Shown here: piece after piece, positions 33,791-43,136 of the stretch
How the letters are laid out: each line of letters starts with the position of its first letter
Numbering within the stretch: position 1 is the first letter of the stretch
Notes under the pieces: model-generated
Told to the model about the DNA's origin: nothing
Seen by the model: only the letters and a program-made list of their open reading frames with translations
Databases searched by the model: none
Program-made: the position numbers and the translations under genes
Source: Coprobacillaceae bacterium UN01-12pH3A
GTDB lineage: Bacteria > Bacillota_I > Bacilli_A > Erysipelotrichales > Coprobacillaceae
Reading direction: 5' to 3'
Length of the DNA: 64,000 bases
Assembly (NCBI GenBank): GCA_027676805.1
Contig: JAQENU010000013.1
Span: 1-64,000, forward strand

Positions 33791-35935
33791 TTATCTGCTT
33801 AAGCTTCTTCTTTTTTTCTCTACTACAATTAATGCCGCAGAAACTAAACCAAGAAGGGCAAAGGCACTATATAATGAAGCATTGGTTTGATCTCCTGTTG
33901 AAGGATTATCCGTCTTCTCAGTTTCGGTTTTATTTTCTCCTTTATCATCAGGTTTAACGATTTCTTCTGCCGGCAGTTTTTCATAAACCGCTGTAACAAC
34001 TAAATCTTTCGTTACCTTACTAAAATCTGTATCCCATTTAGTAAATGTATATCCTTCGATTGTTGGGGCAGTAGGAGCAGTTGCTTTTTCTCCATCTTTT
34101 ACAGTTTCTACTTTTAATACAGCTCCATTCATATCCACAAAGATGACTTGATGTGTCGTTTCTTCCGGAGTTGGTGTTGGAGTCACTGTTTTTTCTTCAA
34201 AAACAACTGCATAAGTTGAGAATCGATCGGTTTCAAAAGTAATGACATGATCTACTAATGAAGCTTTTATTTTATCTACTTTTCCTTCGTGAATGCGTAA
34301 TACATAAACATCTTTATCTTTTGCATTCTCTGCTACATCGTTCGGTAATACAACAGTGAAAGTTACCGGTTTAGGCAATACTGTAATATTACCTAAAGTC
34401 GTTGTGGATGTTTTTACTAAAACACTTAAATCAAGATACATTGCAACTTCTGTCACACTGTTATTTTCCTGTGTAATTTGTTTCAATTCATTTTCAATCG
34501 CTTTGATATCTTCACTTGCTTGTGTATTTCCTGTGTTGATTTCTTCTACTGTTGGAGCTACTGTAATTGTTTCTCCTGATGCAATCGCACTATTAATCTT
34601 TTCTGCTGTTTCTTTATCAGTAAACTCTGAATTTTCACCTTTACTAATAATATCATTTAATGTATCGTTCAAAATTTCAGGTGCTTTTTCATCATTTAAC
34701 CCAGCTTGTGGTTTTTCTACCGGCTTTTCAGTATCAACTGAAGGCGGTGTTGGGTTTTCTACCTTATAGACAGATACTGTACACTCTGCTTTTGCATTTC
34801 CTGCTGTAGCGGTAATTGTCGCTGTCCCCGGTGCTACTGCTGTCACCACACCATTTTCTACAACAGCGATTTTTGGATCACTTGATTGCCAAGTCACTGT
34901 ATCCAATGTTTCATTTGGATTCACAACGGCTGTAATAGTCTTGTCAGATCCTGCTTCTAAAGTAAGTGTTGTATCTGATAATTGAATGCCTGTTGCAATA
35001 GGAGCTACTTTAAAAGTATCTTCAACTGGATATGCTTTATAGCCATCCATTACATATTCCGTTGGATCCGCTGAGAATATCCCAGAAGTAATTTCAATAG
35101 TAGAGTTGACATGACCTACATAGAAATTTTCTACTGCTCCAGTATACGTACCACCGTTAATTCTCACTTCACCATTAGCGCTGTCTTCACTATCCCAAGC
35201 ATTATACACATAATAAGGGGTAGAAGCAAATATACCGTTGTTGATCGTTGCTTTATTCCAATTCAATAAAACAGCGTTCACATTATTTTGATAACTTCCG
35301 CCATTTACTTCTAAAACACCATAATCATCATTTTTAAGATTGTACAATCCTCCGTCAAAAGTTCCACCATTGATAGTCAACGTTGAGGGTTCTTTTGTTT
35401 TATTATCTGTCTTAGTGAACCATCCGTTTTCAATTAAACTTGAAAAACATCCGTTTTGAGAAACACTAACCGGAGCATTAATTGTCATATCACCATGATT
35501 CAACAATGTATAATAAGAGTTCCCTCCGTTATTAGAACTGCTGTTTCCAGCCTCTTTACTTCTTGTAAATGAACCACCGTTTAATTCAGCTGTTCCATCA
35601 TTCCATAATGCTGTCTTTTGGTGTGTCACATTATCAACGGTTCCTGATCCGACAATTGTCAAATAACCTAAGTTCTTAATTGTATGATCTTTTTCATTCG
35701 TTAAAGTATGACCATTTAAATCCAATGTTAAAGTTTTATCTGCCGGCACAGTCACATCTGCCGTAATGTCTGCTGTTAATGTAATCGTTGTTACTGCTGA
35801 ATCCTTAATAGCGTTCTTTAATTCTTCAGCTGTGCTGACTTTGCTTTCCCCAGTTGCTCCAACTTTAACAAAGTTGCCTATAAAAAGGCTTCCTACCATG
35901 AAAGCTGAAACAAACAAACTTATTGTTTTTTTCAT
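33791..35935 (-). CDS. Cell-wall-anchored beta-helix surface protein with Big2 and InlB-type repeats
   Basis: A 714-residue secreted protein. A signal peptide (about 1-28) is followed by a right-handed beta-helix (about 45-305, repeats such as LTIVGSGTVDN and LEVNGGSYQNN). A Big2 bacterial Ig-like domain follows (about 312-395, IQLSDTTLTLEAGSDKTITA), then a beta-rich segment, then an InlB/Listeria-Bacteroides repeat (about 620-675, GYTFTKWDTDFSK). The C-terminus is a sorting signal: NPSTG (677-681), a hydrophobic helix and the basic tail KKRRSLSR. NPSTG is a variant of LPXTG. It is probably an adhesin or glycan binder. No sortase is in the window. Upstream lies a possible invertible promoter. 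Confidence 0.9.
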   Translation of the reverse strand: MKKTISLFVSAFMVGSLFIGNFVKVGATGESKVSTAEELKNAIKDSAVTTITLTADITADVTVPADKTLTLDLNGHTLTNEKDHTIKNLGYLTIVGSGTVDNVTHQKTALWNDGTAELNGGSFTRSKEAGNSSSNNGGNSYYTLLNHGDMTINAPVSVSQNGCFSSLIENGWFTKTDNKTKEPSTLTINGGTFDGGLYNLKNDDYGVLEVNGGSYQNNVNAVLLNWNKATINNGIFASTPYYVYNAWDSEDSANGEVRINGGTYTGAVENFYVGHVNSTIEITSGIFSADPTEYVMDGYKAYPVEDTFKVAPIATGIQLSDTTLTLEAGSDKTITAVVNPNETLDTVTWQSSDPKIAVVENGVVTAVAPGTATITATAGNAKAECTVSVYKVENPTPPSVDTEKPVEKPQAGLNDEKAPEILNDTLNDIISKGENSEFTDKETAEKINSAIASGETITVAPTVEEINTGNTQASEDIKAIENELKQITQENNSVTEVAMYLDLSVLVKTSTTTLGNITVLPKPVTFTVVLPNDVAENAKDKDVYVLRIHEGKVDKIKASLVDHVITFETDRFSTYAVVFEEKTVTPTPTPEETTHQVIFVDMNGAVLKVETVKDGEKATAPTAPTIEGYTFTKWDTDFSKVTKDLVVTAVYEKLPAEEIVKPDDKGENKTETEKTDNPSTGDQTNASLYSAFALLGLVSAALIVVEKKRRSLSR

Positions 35936-36004
35936 AATTTTCCTCCTTTTAATTCTATCACTGCTTTCTTCATCAGTTTCCCCATGATCCCCCCTAGTAC
36001 AAAA

Positions 36005-36116
36005 GTTTACTATTTGTTACAAGAATGTTATGATTTATTTGACAAATATTGGTGCGAATAAACCTATATTTTTTATTTGCTACAGGCCTTAGAATTATGT
36101 GTAACAAATAGTAAAC
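36005..36116. repeat. Perfect 17-bp inverted repeat flanking a 78-bp segment (possible invertible promoter)
   Basis: GTTTACTATTTGTTACA (36005-36021) and its exact reverse complement (36100-36116) enclose 78 bases. The element lies between the start of the surface-protein gene (70 bases away) and the end of the serine recombinase gene (48 bases away). Inside, TTGACA (36039-36044) reads rightwards, away from the surface gene, with TATATT 20 bases further on. Inversion would turn it towards the surface gene. The spacing is too long for a terminator hairpin and there is no target-site duplication. Confidence 0.7.
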
Positions 36117-36163
36117 CTTAAGTTACAAAAAAGTGAAGTTCATTTGCAAATTTAAACCTATTT

Positions 36164-36769
36164 TTACATTTTTTCTTTAATAAACTGCTTCACCCAGCGA
36201 GAAAAAGTCATATGGCTGACATTCAATATTTCACTGGCTTTTCTTAGACTGATTTTCTCATCCAGCCATAGTTGAAGAATTTCCGGAAACTCTTCGGGAA
36301 TCTTTTTAGGCGGTCTGCCAAAAGCTACTCCTTTTAATTTTGCTTCGCGGATTCCCTCTGCCTGTCTTTGACGGATATTTTCTCTTTCCACCTGAGCCAC
36401 ATAAGAAAGGATTTGCAGCACTAAATCGGAAATAAATTTCCCCGTAACGCCATTTACTTGATTTCGGGTATCTAGCAATGGAGAATCCAAAACAATAATA
36501 TCTATATTCTTTATATTTGTTAGAAAACGCCATTGCTTTATAATCTCGTCATAGTCTCTGCCTAAACGGTCAATCGATTTAATATACAGTTCATCTCCCT
36601 CTTGCAGTTGTCTGAGCAGTCTTTTATAGCGTGGACGATTAAAGTCCTTGCCGGATAACTTATCAATATAAATTTTATCTTTCATTATGCCAGCCTGTTT
36701 CATGGCTGACATCTGCCGATCGATATTTTGGTCTTTGCTTGACACTCGCACATAACCATATTTCTTCAT
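36164..36769 (-). CDS. Serine site-specific recombinase (resolvase/invertase type)
   Basis: A 201-residue recombinase that cuts and rejoins DNA through a phosphoserine link. The catalytic domain starts YGYVRVSSKDQNIDRQ (nucleophile Ser10, Arg8), with SIDRLGRDYDEI and the YVAQVERENIRQRQAEGI helix E. A hinge with GRPPK leads to a C-terminal helix-turn-helix (about 165-195, ISLRKASEILNVSHMTFSRWV). Size and order match Hin, Gin, Mpi and Tn3 resolvases rather than large phage integrases. No transposase is associated. Together with the adjoining inverted repeat it suggests a local DNA inversion switch. Confidence 0.93.
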   Translation of the reverse strand: MKKYGYVRVSSKDQNIDRQMSAMKQAGIMKDKIYIDKLSGKDFNRPRYKRLLRQLQEGDELYIKSIDRLGRDYDEIIKQWRFLTNIKNIDIIVLDSPLLDTRNQVNGVTGKFISDLVLQILSYVAQVERENIRQRQAEGIREAKLKGVAFGRPPKKIPEEFPEILQLWLDEKISLRKASEILNVSHMTFSRWVKQFIKEKM

Positions 36770-36993
36770 ATATCTTCCTCCTTATCTTCTACAAATTCTT
36801 ATTATTTCACAATATGCTGTCATTAGGATATTAAAATGCTGTATCCATGAATAATAAAATTATCAAAAATACTTTCATGCTTTGTGCGGCATAAAGTAAT
36901 TTTTAGGATCAGATGAATAAAATAGGGGAAATGTTTAGCTAAAAAATAATATTTATTAAGCAAATAAATGGAAATGATTCTATTTTATGAGTG

Positions 36994-37002
36994 TGTTATA
37001 AT
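36994..37002 (+). promoter_or_regulatory. Extended -10 promoter for the gene at 37.0 kb
   Basis: TGTTATAAT is a perfect extended -10 element 34 bases before the start codon. The remaining intergenic DNA back to the recombinase start (36770-36990) is AT-rich and shows nothing I can name. Confidence 0.5.
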
Positions 37003-37036
37003 CATTTTATAAATTGAAATAACAGGAGGAATAAAG

Positions 37037-37564
37037 ATGAAGATATGTAAAATAGAAGCTTCTAATGTAAATAGCGTTGCTGAACTGATGGCAAATATTA
37101 AACCGGACTGGTGGGATGTTGAAGGAGCCCGTCAGCAACTGCAGGATGTTTCACTGCTTGCCAAGCTTATTGGATGGTATATGGAAAAGGAAGGTAAACC
37201 GCAGGGCTGGATATTATGTGCAGAATTTGAAGGCTATTCTTATTTGAGCATAGAAAATCTAGGCTATGATGACCATGGCATCTTCGTCATGGAACAGCAA
37301 TTGGAGCCGCTATTAAACGAAGCTGAAAAATATGCCAGAGAAAAAGGGCACCGCAATCTTAAATATGTCATTGGCTCAACAGACATGTCATGCCATGGTC
37401 GTCCGATCCACAATTATGCGGATGAATTAAGAGAATTAACATCTCATCATCGTGAACATTTTGATTATTTTATCGATTATGGCTTTTGTCCAACCGGTTT
37501 TATTCCTCACTGTTACGGAGAAAACTATCATGGCATTATCATGATTAAATCATTAATGCTTTAA
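37037..37564 (+). CDS. GNAT-like acetyltransferase
   Basis: A 175-residue protein with the size and secondary-structure order of GNAT acetyltransferases. Seen features are SVAELMANIKPDWWDVEGA near the start, central strands SYLSIENLGYDDHG, the helix EPLLNEAEKYAREKGHRNLKYVIG and the final YFIDYGFCPTGFIPHCYG...HGIIMIKSL typical of the last GNAT strands. The usual acetyl-CoA loop (Q/RxxGxG/A) is weak, so this call is moderate. A strong AGGAGG site precedes the ATG. Confidence 0.6.
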   Translation: MKICKIEASNVNSVAELMANIKPDWWDVEGARQQLQDVSLLAKLIGWYMEKEGKPQGWILCAEFEGYSYLSIENLGYDDHGIFVMEQQLEPLLNEAEKYAREKGHRNLKYVIGSTDMSCHGRPIHNYADELRELTSHHREHFDYFIDYGFCPTGFIPHCYGENYHGIIMIKSLML

Positions 37565-37581
37565 ATTTTTTATTAAGAATA

Positions 37582-37668
37582 AAAAAGTGCTGCTAGTAAT
37601 GACGGAGCCTTAAAGCTGAACTATACAGCTAGAGGGTTCCATAACACTAACAACACTTTTTATTTTTT
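37582..37668 (+). other. Long imperfect hairpin (structured RNA or branched terminator)
   Basis: Nested inverted repeats can pair. The outer 16-base arms (37582-37597 with 37646-37661) have two mismatches. Inside them GGAGCC (37604-37609) pairs with GGTTCC (37635-37640), and AGCTG (37614-37618) pairs with CAGCT (37626-37630). The right arm ends in a T-rich run, so transcription from the GNAT-like gene probably stops here. It is larger than other terminators in the window. Confidence 0.6.
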
Positions 37669-37898
37669 ATAGATTAATCATTATTTCTTCAATACACTCA
37701 GACTTCAGCCATTTAGTAAATAAAGAGAGCTAGCAGGATATACATAAACAGCAATGACAGTCCCTGCTAAATCTTTCATACACGATAAATGTATTTTGAT
37801 AATGTGGTTTATCTGCTATCACCAATAAAAAGAAAAAAATAATTGTATATAATAAGCAGATCAATGAAATTTTATGAAATAAAATATATCCCTTATAA
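37662..37898. other. AT-rich intergenic stretch without recognised feature
   Basis: The bases between the long hairpin and the terminators of the MupG gene contain several short stop-ridden frames and no ribosome binding site followed by an open frame. I see no promoter that would serve either neighbour. Confidence 0.6.
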
Positions 37899-37968
37899 CA
37901 AAAAAACTAGAAATGACATTACATAATCTCTAGTTCCACAATATGAAAAAAGAGGCGAAGGGCCTCTT
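37899..37968 (-). terminator. Two terminators in tandem after the mupG-type gene
   Basis: Read on the minus strand, AAGAGGC...GCCTCTT (37950-37956 with 37962-37968) followed by T is the main terminator. A second hairpin, AACTAGA/TCTAGTT (37905-37911 with 37929-37935) with a T run, lies just beyond as a backup. Confidence 0.75.
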
Positions 37969-37976
37969 AAGTTTTA

Positions 37977-39068
37977 TTATTTGATAAAGTTAAATTTCTT
38001 CCATCCTTTAAGATGTTCTAAGATGCATAATTCTTCTTCAGGAATACGTCCTACTAAATTACGTTCTCCGTCATTAGGAATATCTTCTAAGATGATTTGT
38101 ACTTCTGCACGGTAATGTTTTAAGTTATCATTAATGACACAAACATCTCCGCGAGTAAAGAATTCTTTATCGCAAGGTGTATGAGGGATTGAAGTTTCTC
38201 TGTAAAGCATACGAGTGAATGAGCTTCTTACCATTTGACTTGGATAATCCCCTCTGTTTGAATGTACATGGTTGAATAATAAGTTCTTTTCTTCTTCTGT
38301 AACAGTATCCGCTAAATCAATTTTGATCTGTACTGTATTTAAATCAATGCCACCTAATGATTTTAATTCTTCTTCTGTTGCATAAGCATTACCAATGATA
38401 ACGTCATCGATTAATCCTGTTGCAAATAAATGTCTTGCCTGTAAATCGATTGGCATATTACGATGTATTTCACAAGTTGGCAATCCTGCATATACTTCCC
38501 ATGGTCCGAAAGTCGGATCATTATGACTTGATACGAATGCTGCTGTTGTGAATCCTAAACGATTCCAGTTACGTGAGAAATTCATGAATAAATCCCAGTC
38601 TAAAGCTGTATATTTTTGTGGATAGAAGTTATGGCAGATCAGCATTTGATCTTGTCTAGCTCCCATATGAAGCATTGCTTCTACATTGTCTGAAGTAGTA
38701 GAACCATTGAATTCAATTTTTAATCCATAAGGATTTTGTGTTGTCATGGCATCCATCATAGCTCCAAATGACATATCTAAACGTACAATATCCACATGCA
38801 TATCAGCAAATGGTTTTAAGTTTGTTGCAGTTGCTCCTAAATGTTCAAATACTTTAGGGTTTGTATCTACAGCTACTTCAAATCCTAATTCATGAGCTTT
38901 ATCCATGAATTCTTTAAATTCTTCAATCATTTCATCTTTTGGCTTGTTTACAGATAATAAGCAAGTAAAAATACGTGAAAATCCGTATTTAGCTGCCATT
39001 TCCATGTAAGCAAAATCTTTTTCTTTTGTTGAATGTTCTGGGTAAATTGAAATACCTAATCTTCTCAT
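37977..39068 (-). CDS. mupG: MupG-family glycosidase (DUF871)
   Basis: A 363-residue TIM-barrel protein of the DUF871/MupG family. MupG in Staphylococcus is a 6-phospho-N-acetylmuramidase that cleaves MurNAc-6P-GlcNAc after PTS uptake during cell-wall recycling. Family features are MRRLGISIYPEHSTKE at the start, the barrel strands IVRLDMSFG and KIEFNGSTTSDN, LICHNFYPQKYTALD, and the C-terminal cyclophilin-like domain with FTRMLYRE and FFTRGDVCVINDNLKHY. The ATG at 39068 follows AAGGAG. It is last in the EIIB-GH1 group. In this context it may act on another phosphodisaccharide. Confidence 0.87.
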   Translation of the reverse strand: MRRLGISIYPEHSTKEKDFAYMEMAAKYGFSRIFTCLLSVNKPKDEMIEEFKEFMDKAHELGFEVAVDTNPKVFEHLGATATNLKPFADMHVDIVRLDMSFGAMMDAMTTQNPYGLKIEFNGSTTSDNVEAMLHMGARQDQMLICHNFYPQKYTALDWDLFMNFSRNWNRLGFTTAAFVSSHNDPTFGPWEVYAGLPTCEIHRNMPIDLQARHLFATGLIDDVIIGNAYATEEELKSLGGIDLNTVQIKIDLADTVTEEEKNLLFNHVHSNRGDYPSQMVRSSFTRMLYRETSIPHTPCDKEFFTRGDVCVINDNLKHYRAEVQIILEDIPNDGERNLVGRIPEEELCILEHLKGWKKFNFIK

Positions 39069-39157
39069 ACTATGTCTCCTTTTTCTTTTCCCGTTTCTAC
39101 GCTCAGATGTCCCGTATATCTTTAAGCTGCCTAAGGGAATTTCATTTACAACTAATA

Positions 39158-39171
39158 TCATAACGCTTTCA
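39158..39171 (-). promoter_or_regulatory. Candidate cre (CcpA) site upstream of mupG
   Basis: On the minus strand TGAAAGCGTTATGA matches 13 of 14 positions of the catabolite-responsive element consensus TGWNANCGNTNWCA. It lies 87-100 bases before the mupG-type start codon, suggesting a separate, glucose-controlled promoter here. Confidence 0.6.
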
Positions 39172-39204
39172 GCAGCATAAAATAAAGATAATTCCAGAAT
39201 CTGA

Positions 39205-39236
39205 AAATGAAAACATCGCCTATTAAGACGATGTTT
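39205..39236 (-). terminator. Terminator of the GH1 gene
   Basis: Stem AAACATCG/CGATGTTT (39211-39218 with 39229-39236) with a modest T-rich tail on the minus strand lies at the gene end. Read-through into mupG is possible. Confidence 0.6.
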
Positions 39237-39241
39237 AGCTA

Positions 39242-40735
<1,494 letters not shown>

Positions 40736-40744
40736 TTATAGTTA

Positions 40745-41152
40745 TTATTGAATAGACTTACGATAGCTGCAAACGCGTTTAATACGCATAACATTGTCTT
40801 CATTAGGAAAATGAAACGGGTTCATCTTCGTTTCTTTAAACCCTTCGACAATATCCAAGGCATCTTCATAGACGTCTTCTACATTCATTGAGCCATACAT
40901 CTTTGGGGGCAGTAAATAAATCGGTGTTTCAATATCCCCATATTTTTTCATGAATGTACTGATTTCAAATTTTAAATGCGGACAGCACATTACCACATCA
41001 TATTGATTCATCACATCATGTGACAATGCAAAGGGTTGAAAATCGATTGAAATCTGATCCTCATATCCTTTTTCCTTAATTTCATTTGACATCTTGACAG
41101 ACATTGCACTTGAAGAGAATCCGCCTAAACAGCATATTAATATCTTTACCAT
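40745..41152 (-). CDS. PTS lactose/cellobiose-type EIIB component
   Basis: A 135-residue PTS EIIB domain. The N-terminal KILICCLGGFSSS contains the phosphorylated cysteine (Cys7 or Cys8) and the loop that receives phosphate. YDVVMCCPHLKFEI forms a following core strand. A tail of about 35 residues after the domain is unusual. No EIIC permease or EIIA is adjacent, so the partner must be encoded elsewhere, or this may be a regulatory EIIB. It heads the GH1-MupG operon. Confidence 0.87.
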   Translation of the reverse strand: MVKILICCLGGFSSSAMSVKMSNEIKEKGYEDQISIDFQPFALSHDVMNQYDVVMCCPHLKFEISTFMKKYGDIETPIYLLPPKMYGSMNVEDVYEDALDIVEGFKETKMNPFHFPNEDNVMRIKRVCSYRKSIQ

Positions 41153-41222
41153 GTTTTTCCTCCTTAACTGTACACAGTATGTTTTAATATTAACACTGAT
41201 TGTATTAAAACAAAAGCAATTT

Positions 41223-41236
41223 TATAACCGCTTTCA
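41223..41236 (-). promoter_or_regulatory. Candidate cre (CcpA) site upstream of the EIIB operon
   Basis: On the minus strand TGAAAGCGGTTATA matches 13 of 14 positions of the cre consensus. It lies about 71-84 bases before the EIIB start codon, consistent with carbon catabolite control. Confidence 0.6.
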
Positions 41237-41248
41237 TTTTTTGTAAAT

Positions 41249-41270
41249 TAAAAACACCATATCGGTGTTT
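41249..41270 (-). terminator. Terminator of the Gx transporter gene
   Basis: Stem AAACACC/GGTGTTT (41252-41258 with 41264-41270) followed by T on the minus strand overlaps the stop codon. Confidence 0.75.
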
Positions 41271-41784
41271 AGGCTTTCATGCTTTTCGTATATTTTGATA
41301 AATACATAACAATTGTATTCGCAATAATTCCGGTAAATATTCCTGTTGGAATGGAAGTGGCAAACAAAGCAATGATCCAGGTTGCCATCGCCCATGACTG
41401 ATAAATATAGACAACAACTAAAATCTGTCCCACTCCATGACCGATTGCACTGACAATCGAGGTTGATACCATCGGCAGTTTTGTAAACCTTCTAACCAGC
41501 ATAATCGCAATGGAGCTTAGTAAGACTCCACCGGCAGATATAAACCATGTATAACTAAAGATAGAGCCTCTTAGCAGTCCCGCTAATACCACTCTTAAAA
41601 TATTAACAATCGCCATTTCCTTTGCCGAAAATAATTCGATTGTAACCAAGGAAATGATATTTGCAAACCCTAATTTTATTCCATAAGGCAGCGGCAAAGC
41701 AAGGCTGGCTTCAAATGTGTGGAGAGCAACCGCAAGGGTGGTTAGCATCGCAATATAAACGAGCTTTCTTGTTTTTTTATTCAT
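41269..41784 (-). CDS. Gx transporter family membrane protein
   Basis: A 171-residue integral membrane protein with about five helices, matching the Gx transporter family (PF07456, formerly called heptaprenyl diphosphate synthase component I). Signature parts are LPLPYGIKLGFANIISLVTIELF and LRVVLAGLLRGSIFSYTWFISAGG. Such proteins resemble the substrate-binding S components of ECF importers. They commonly lie beside FMN-binding or NusG-like proteins and ApbE, as here. The substrate is unknown; a flavin or isoprenoid link is only a guess. It overlaps the FMN-binding lipoprotein gene by eight bases. Confidence 0.82.
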   Translation of the reverse strand: MNKKTRKLVYIAMLTTLAVALHTFEASLALPLPYGIKLGFANIISLVTIELFSAKEMAIVNILRVVLAGLLRGSIFSYTWFISAGGVLLSSIAIMLVRRFTKLPMVSTSIVSAIGHGVGQILVVVYIYQSWAMATWIIALFATSIPTGIFTGIIANTIVMYLSKYTKSMKA

Positions 41785-42148
41785 TGCTTCCTCCCGATGT
41801 ATTATTTTCTAACAGTGCCTCGTCCAAAGCCGCTTTGACTGCTTCCAAAACTCCCTGACTAGAAGCCGTAGCACCCGTCACAACGTCGATGCCCTCTAGT
41901 GAATTCTTGCCAACAATCTCCGGCAGCAGTTTTTCTTTTACTTCAGTCATATAAGAAGCCGTTTCATTATCCTTAATAATATCAACAGCCGATAAATTAC
42001 CATCTGCTACGGTAATCTTAACTTGAATGGTGCCGCATTTACCGTTTCCAACACCTATGTATTCTCCATCCTTATAGAGAGATTTTTCTTTTGTACTGCA
42101 TCCGCTGATAACTAATAGAATGCTGATGATCCATAAAATCTTTTTCAT
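41777..42148 (-). CDS. FMN-binding domain lipoprotein
   Basis: A 123-residue lipoprotein with lipobox ISGC (Cys17) and one FMN-binding domain. The flavinylation motif is DVVTGAT (88-94), in which Thr94 would carry covalently bound FMN added by ApbE, encoded at 58 kb. It probably works as an extracytoplasmic electron carrier together with the adjacent Gx membrane protein. The start codon follows the upstream exonuclease stop by one base, so translation is coupled. Confidence 0.9.
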   Translation of the reverse strand: MKKILWIISILLVISGCSTKEKSLYKDGEYIGVGNGKCGTIQVKITVADGNLSAVDIIKDNETASYMTEVKEKLLPEIVGKNSLEGIDVVTGATASSQGVLEAVKAALDEALLENNTSGGSNE

Positions 42149-42149
42149 A

Positions 42150-43049
42150 CTAACTCCCTACCCATGTATTTTCATTAATAATCTGCAAAAATTCAGTTAA
42201 TCCAATGATCTGAATGTCCTGTCCTTTCTGCATCAGCTCATATGCTCGTTTATAATTATTTGTATCTGTCTTACCAGCACTGATCAGATAATTCGTATTA
42301 ATGTTTACTTTTTCTTGCAAAAAGCCGCCCGAAAGCGTTATATAATCTTTAATAACGGTGCCATAGCTGACATGAATACTGTCTAAGCAGATGCATTGGT
42401 GAAAAAGAAAATGATTTGTATCCTTGCCTTCTTCTTCACGCATTTCCTGATTGCTGGCAATATCGCTCATATAAATATTTTTATAATACTGATCTGCCAT
42501 TCTTCCATATCGCACATGAATCAATTCGTGCAGTTCATCTAAGCTTCTTAATTGATAGATACTTTTTATTTTTCGAATAATACGATAACACATGATTGCA
42601 TCTTCTAAAGCATGATGATGAGAAAAACGAAAATTAAAATACGATGCAATCCCATCTAATTTATAAGAAGGACAGTTTGGCAGCAGCTTCTTTGATAAAA
42701 CAAAGGTACAAGACATATCACAGTTGGGATAGGTTAAATGATAATGATCCAAAGTCGCTCTTAAAGCCAAGGCATCCTGCTGGATATTATGTGCCAATAT
42801 AACCGTATCATTGAATAGGGGCGCAATTTGTGCCCACACTTGATCAAAGGTCGGAGCCGCCGCTAACTTTCCTTCACTGATCTGATGAATATGATAATGT
42901 CCACTTTCACTGATAAAGGGAACCGGTTTTACTCTTGAATAGAACGTATCGACAATTCGGTTGTTTTCAACAACGCAAACACCGATTGCACATATGCTGC
43001 TTGGATATCGATTGGCTAGTTCTAGATCAAATGCAGTATACCTTTCCAT
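42150..43049 (-). CDS. 3'-5' exonuclease (DnaQ-like) with C-terminal BRCT-like domain
   Basis: A 299-residue protein. The exonuclease domain (1-165) has the DEDDh residues: TAFDLELAN (Asp and Glu), AHNIQQDALAL (Asp), and HHHALEDAIMC (His and Asp). The last about 85 residues (FHQCICLDSIHVSYG...TNYLISAGKTDTNNYKRAYEL...IIGLTEFLQII) resemble a BRCT domain. Such proteins occur widely in Firmicutes and are thought to act in DNA repair or proofreading. I start at the ATG at 43049, seven bases after GGAGGG. Confidence 0.87.
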   Translation of the reverse strand: MERYTAFDLELANRYPSSICAIGVCVVENNRIVDTFYSRVKPVPFISESGHYHIHQISEGKLAAAPTFDQVWAQIAPLFNDTVILAHNIQQDALALRATLDHYHLTYPNCDMSCTFVLSKKLLPNCPSYKLDGIASYFNFRFSHHHALEDAIMCYRIIRKIKSIYQLRSLDELHELIHVRYGRMADQYYKNIYMSDIASNQEMREEEGKDTNHFLFHQCICLDSIHVSYGTVIKDYITLSGGFLQEKVNINTNYLISAGKTDTNNYKRAYELMQKGQDIQIIGLTEFLQIINENTWVGS

Positions 43050-43096
43050 CCTGTTTCCCTCCATAACGTTTATATCTTAACACAATTTAAACAAAT

Positions 43097-43124
43097 AAAA
43101 AAGGCTTCCGCCTATTCGAAAGCC
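43097..43124 (-). terminator. Terminator of pyk
   Basis: Stem GGCTT/AAGCC, extended by partial pairing, is followed by six T on the minus strand, directly after the pyruvate kinase stop codon. Confidence 0.7.
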
Positions 43125-43136
43125 AAATTTATGTAT

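Noticed and set aside
36164..36769. Serine recombinase as part of an IS607-type or Tn3-type transposon
   Set aside because: Domain order (catalytic then helix-turn-helix) is not that of IS607 TnpA, and no TnpB, Tn3 transposase or long terminal repeats are present.
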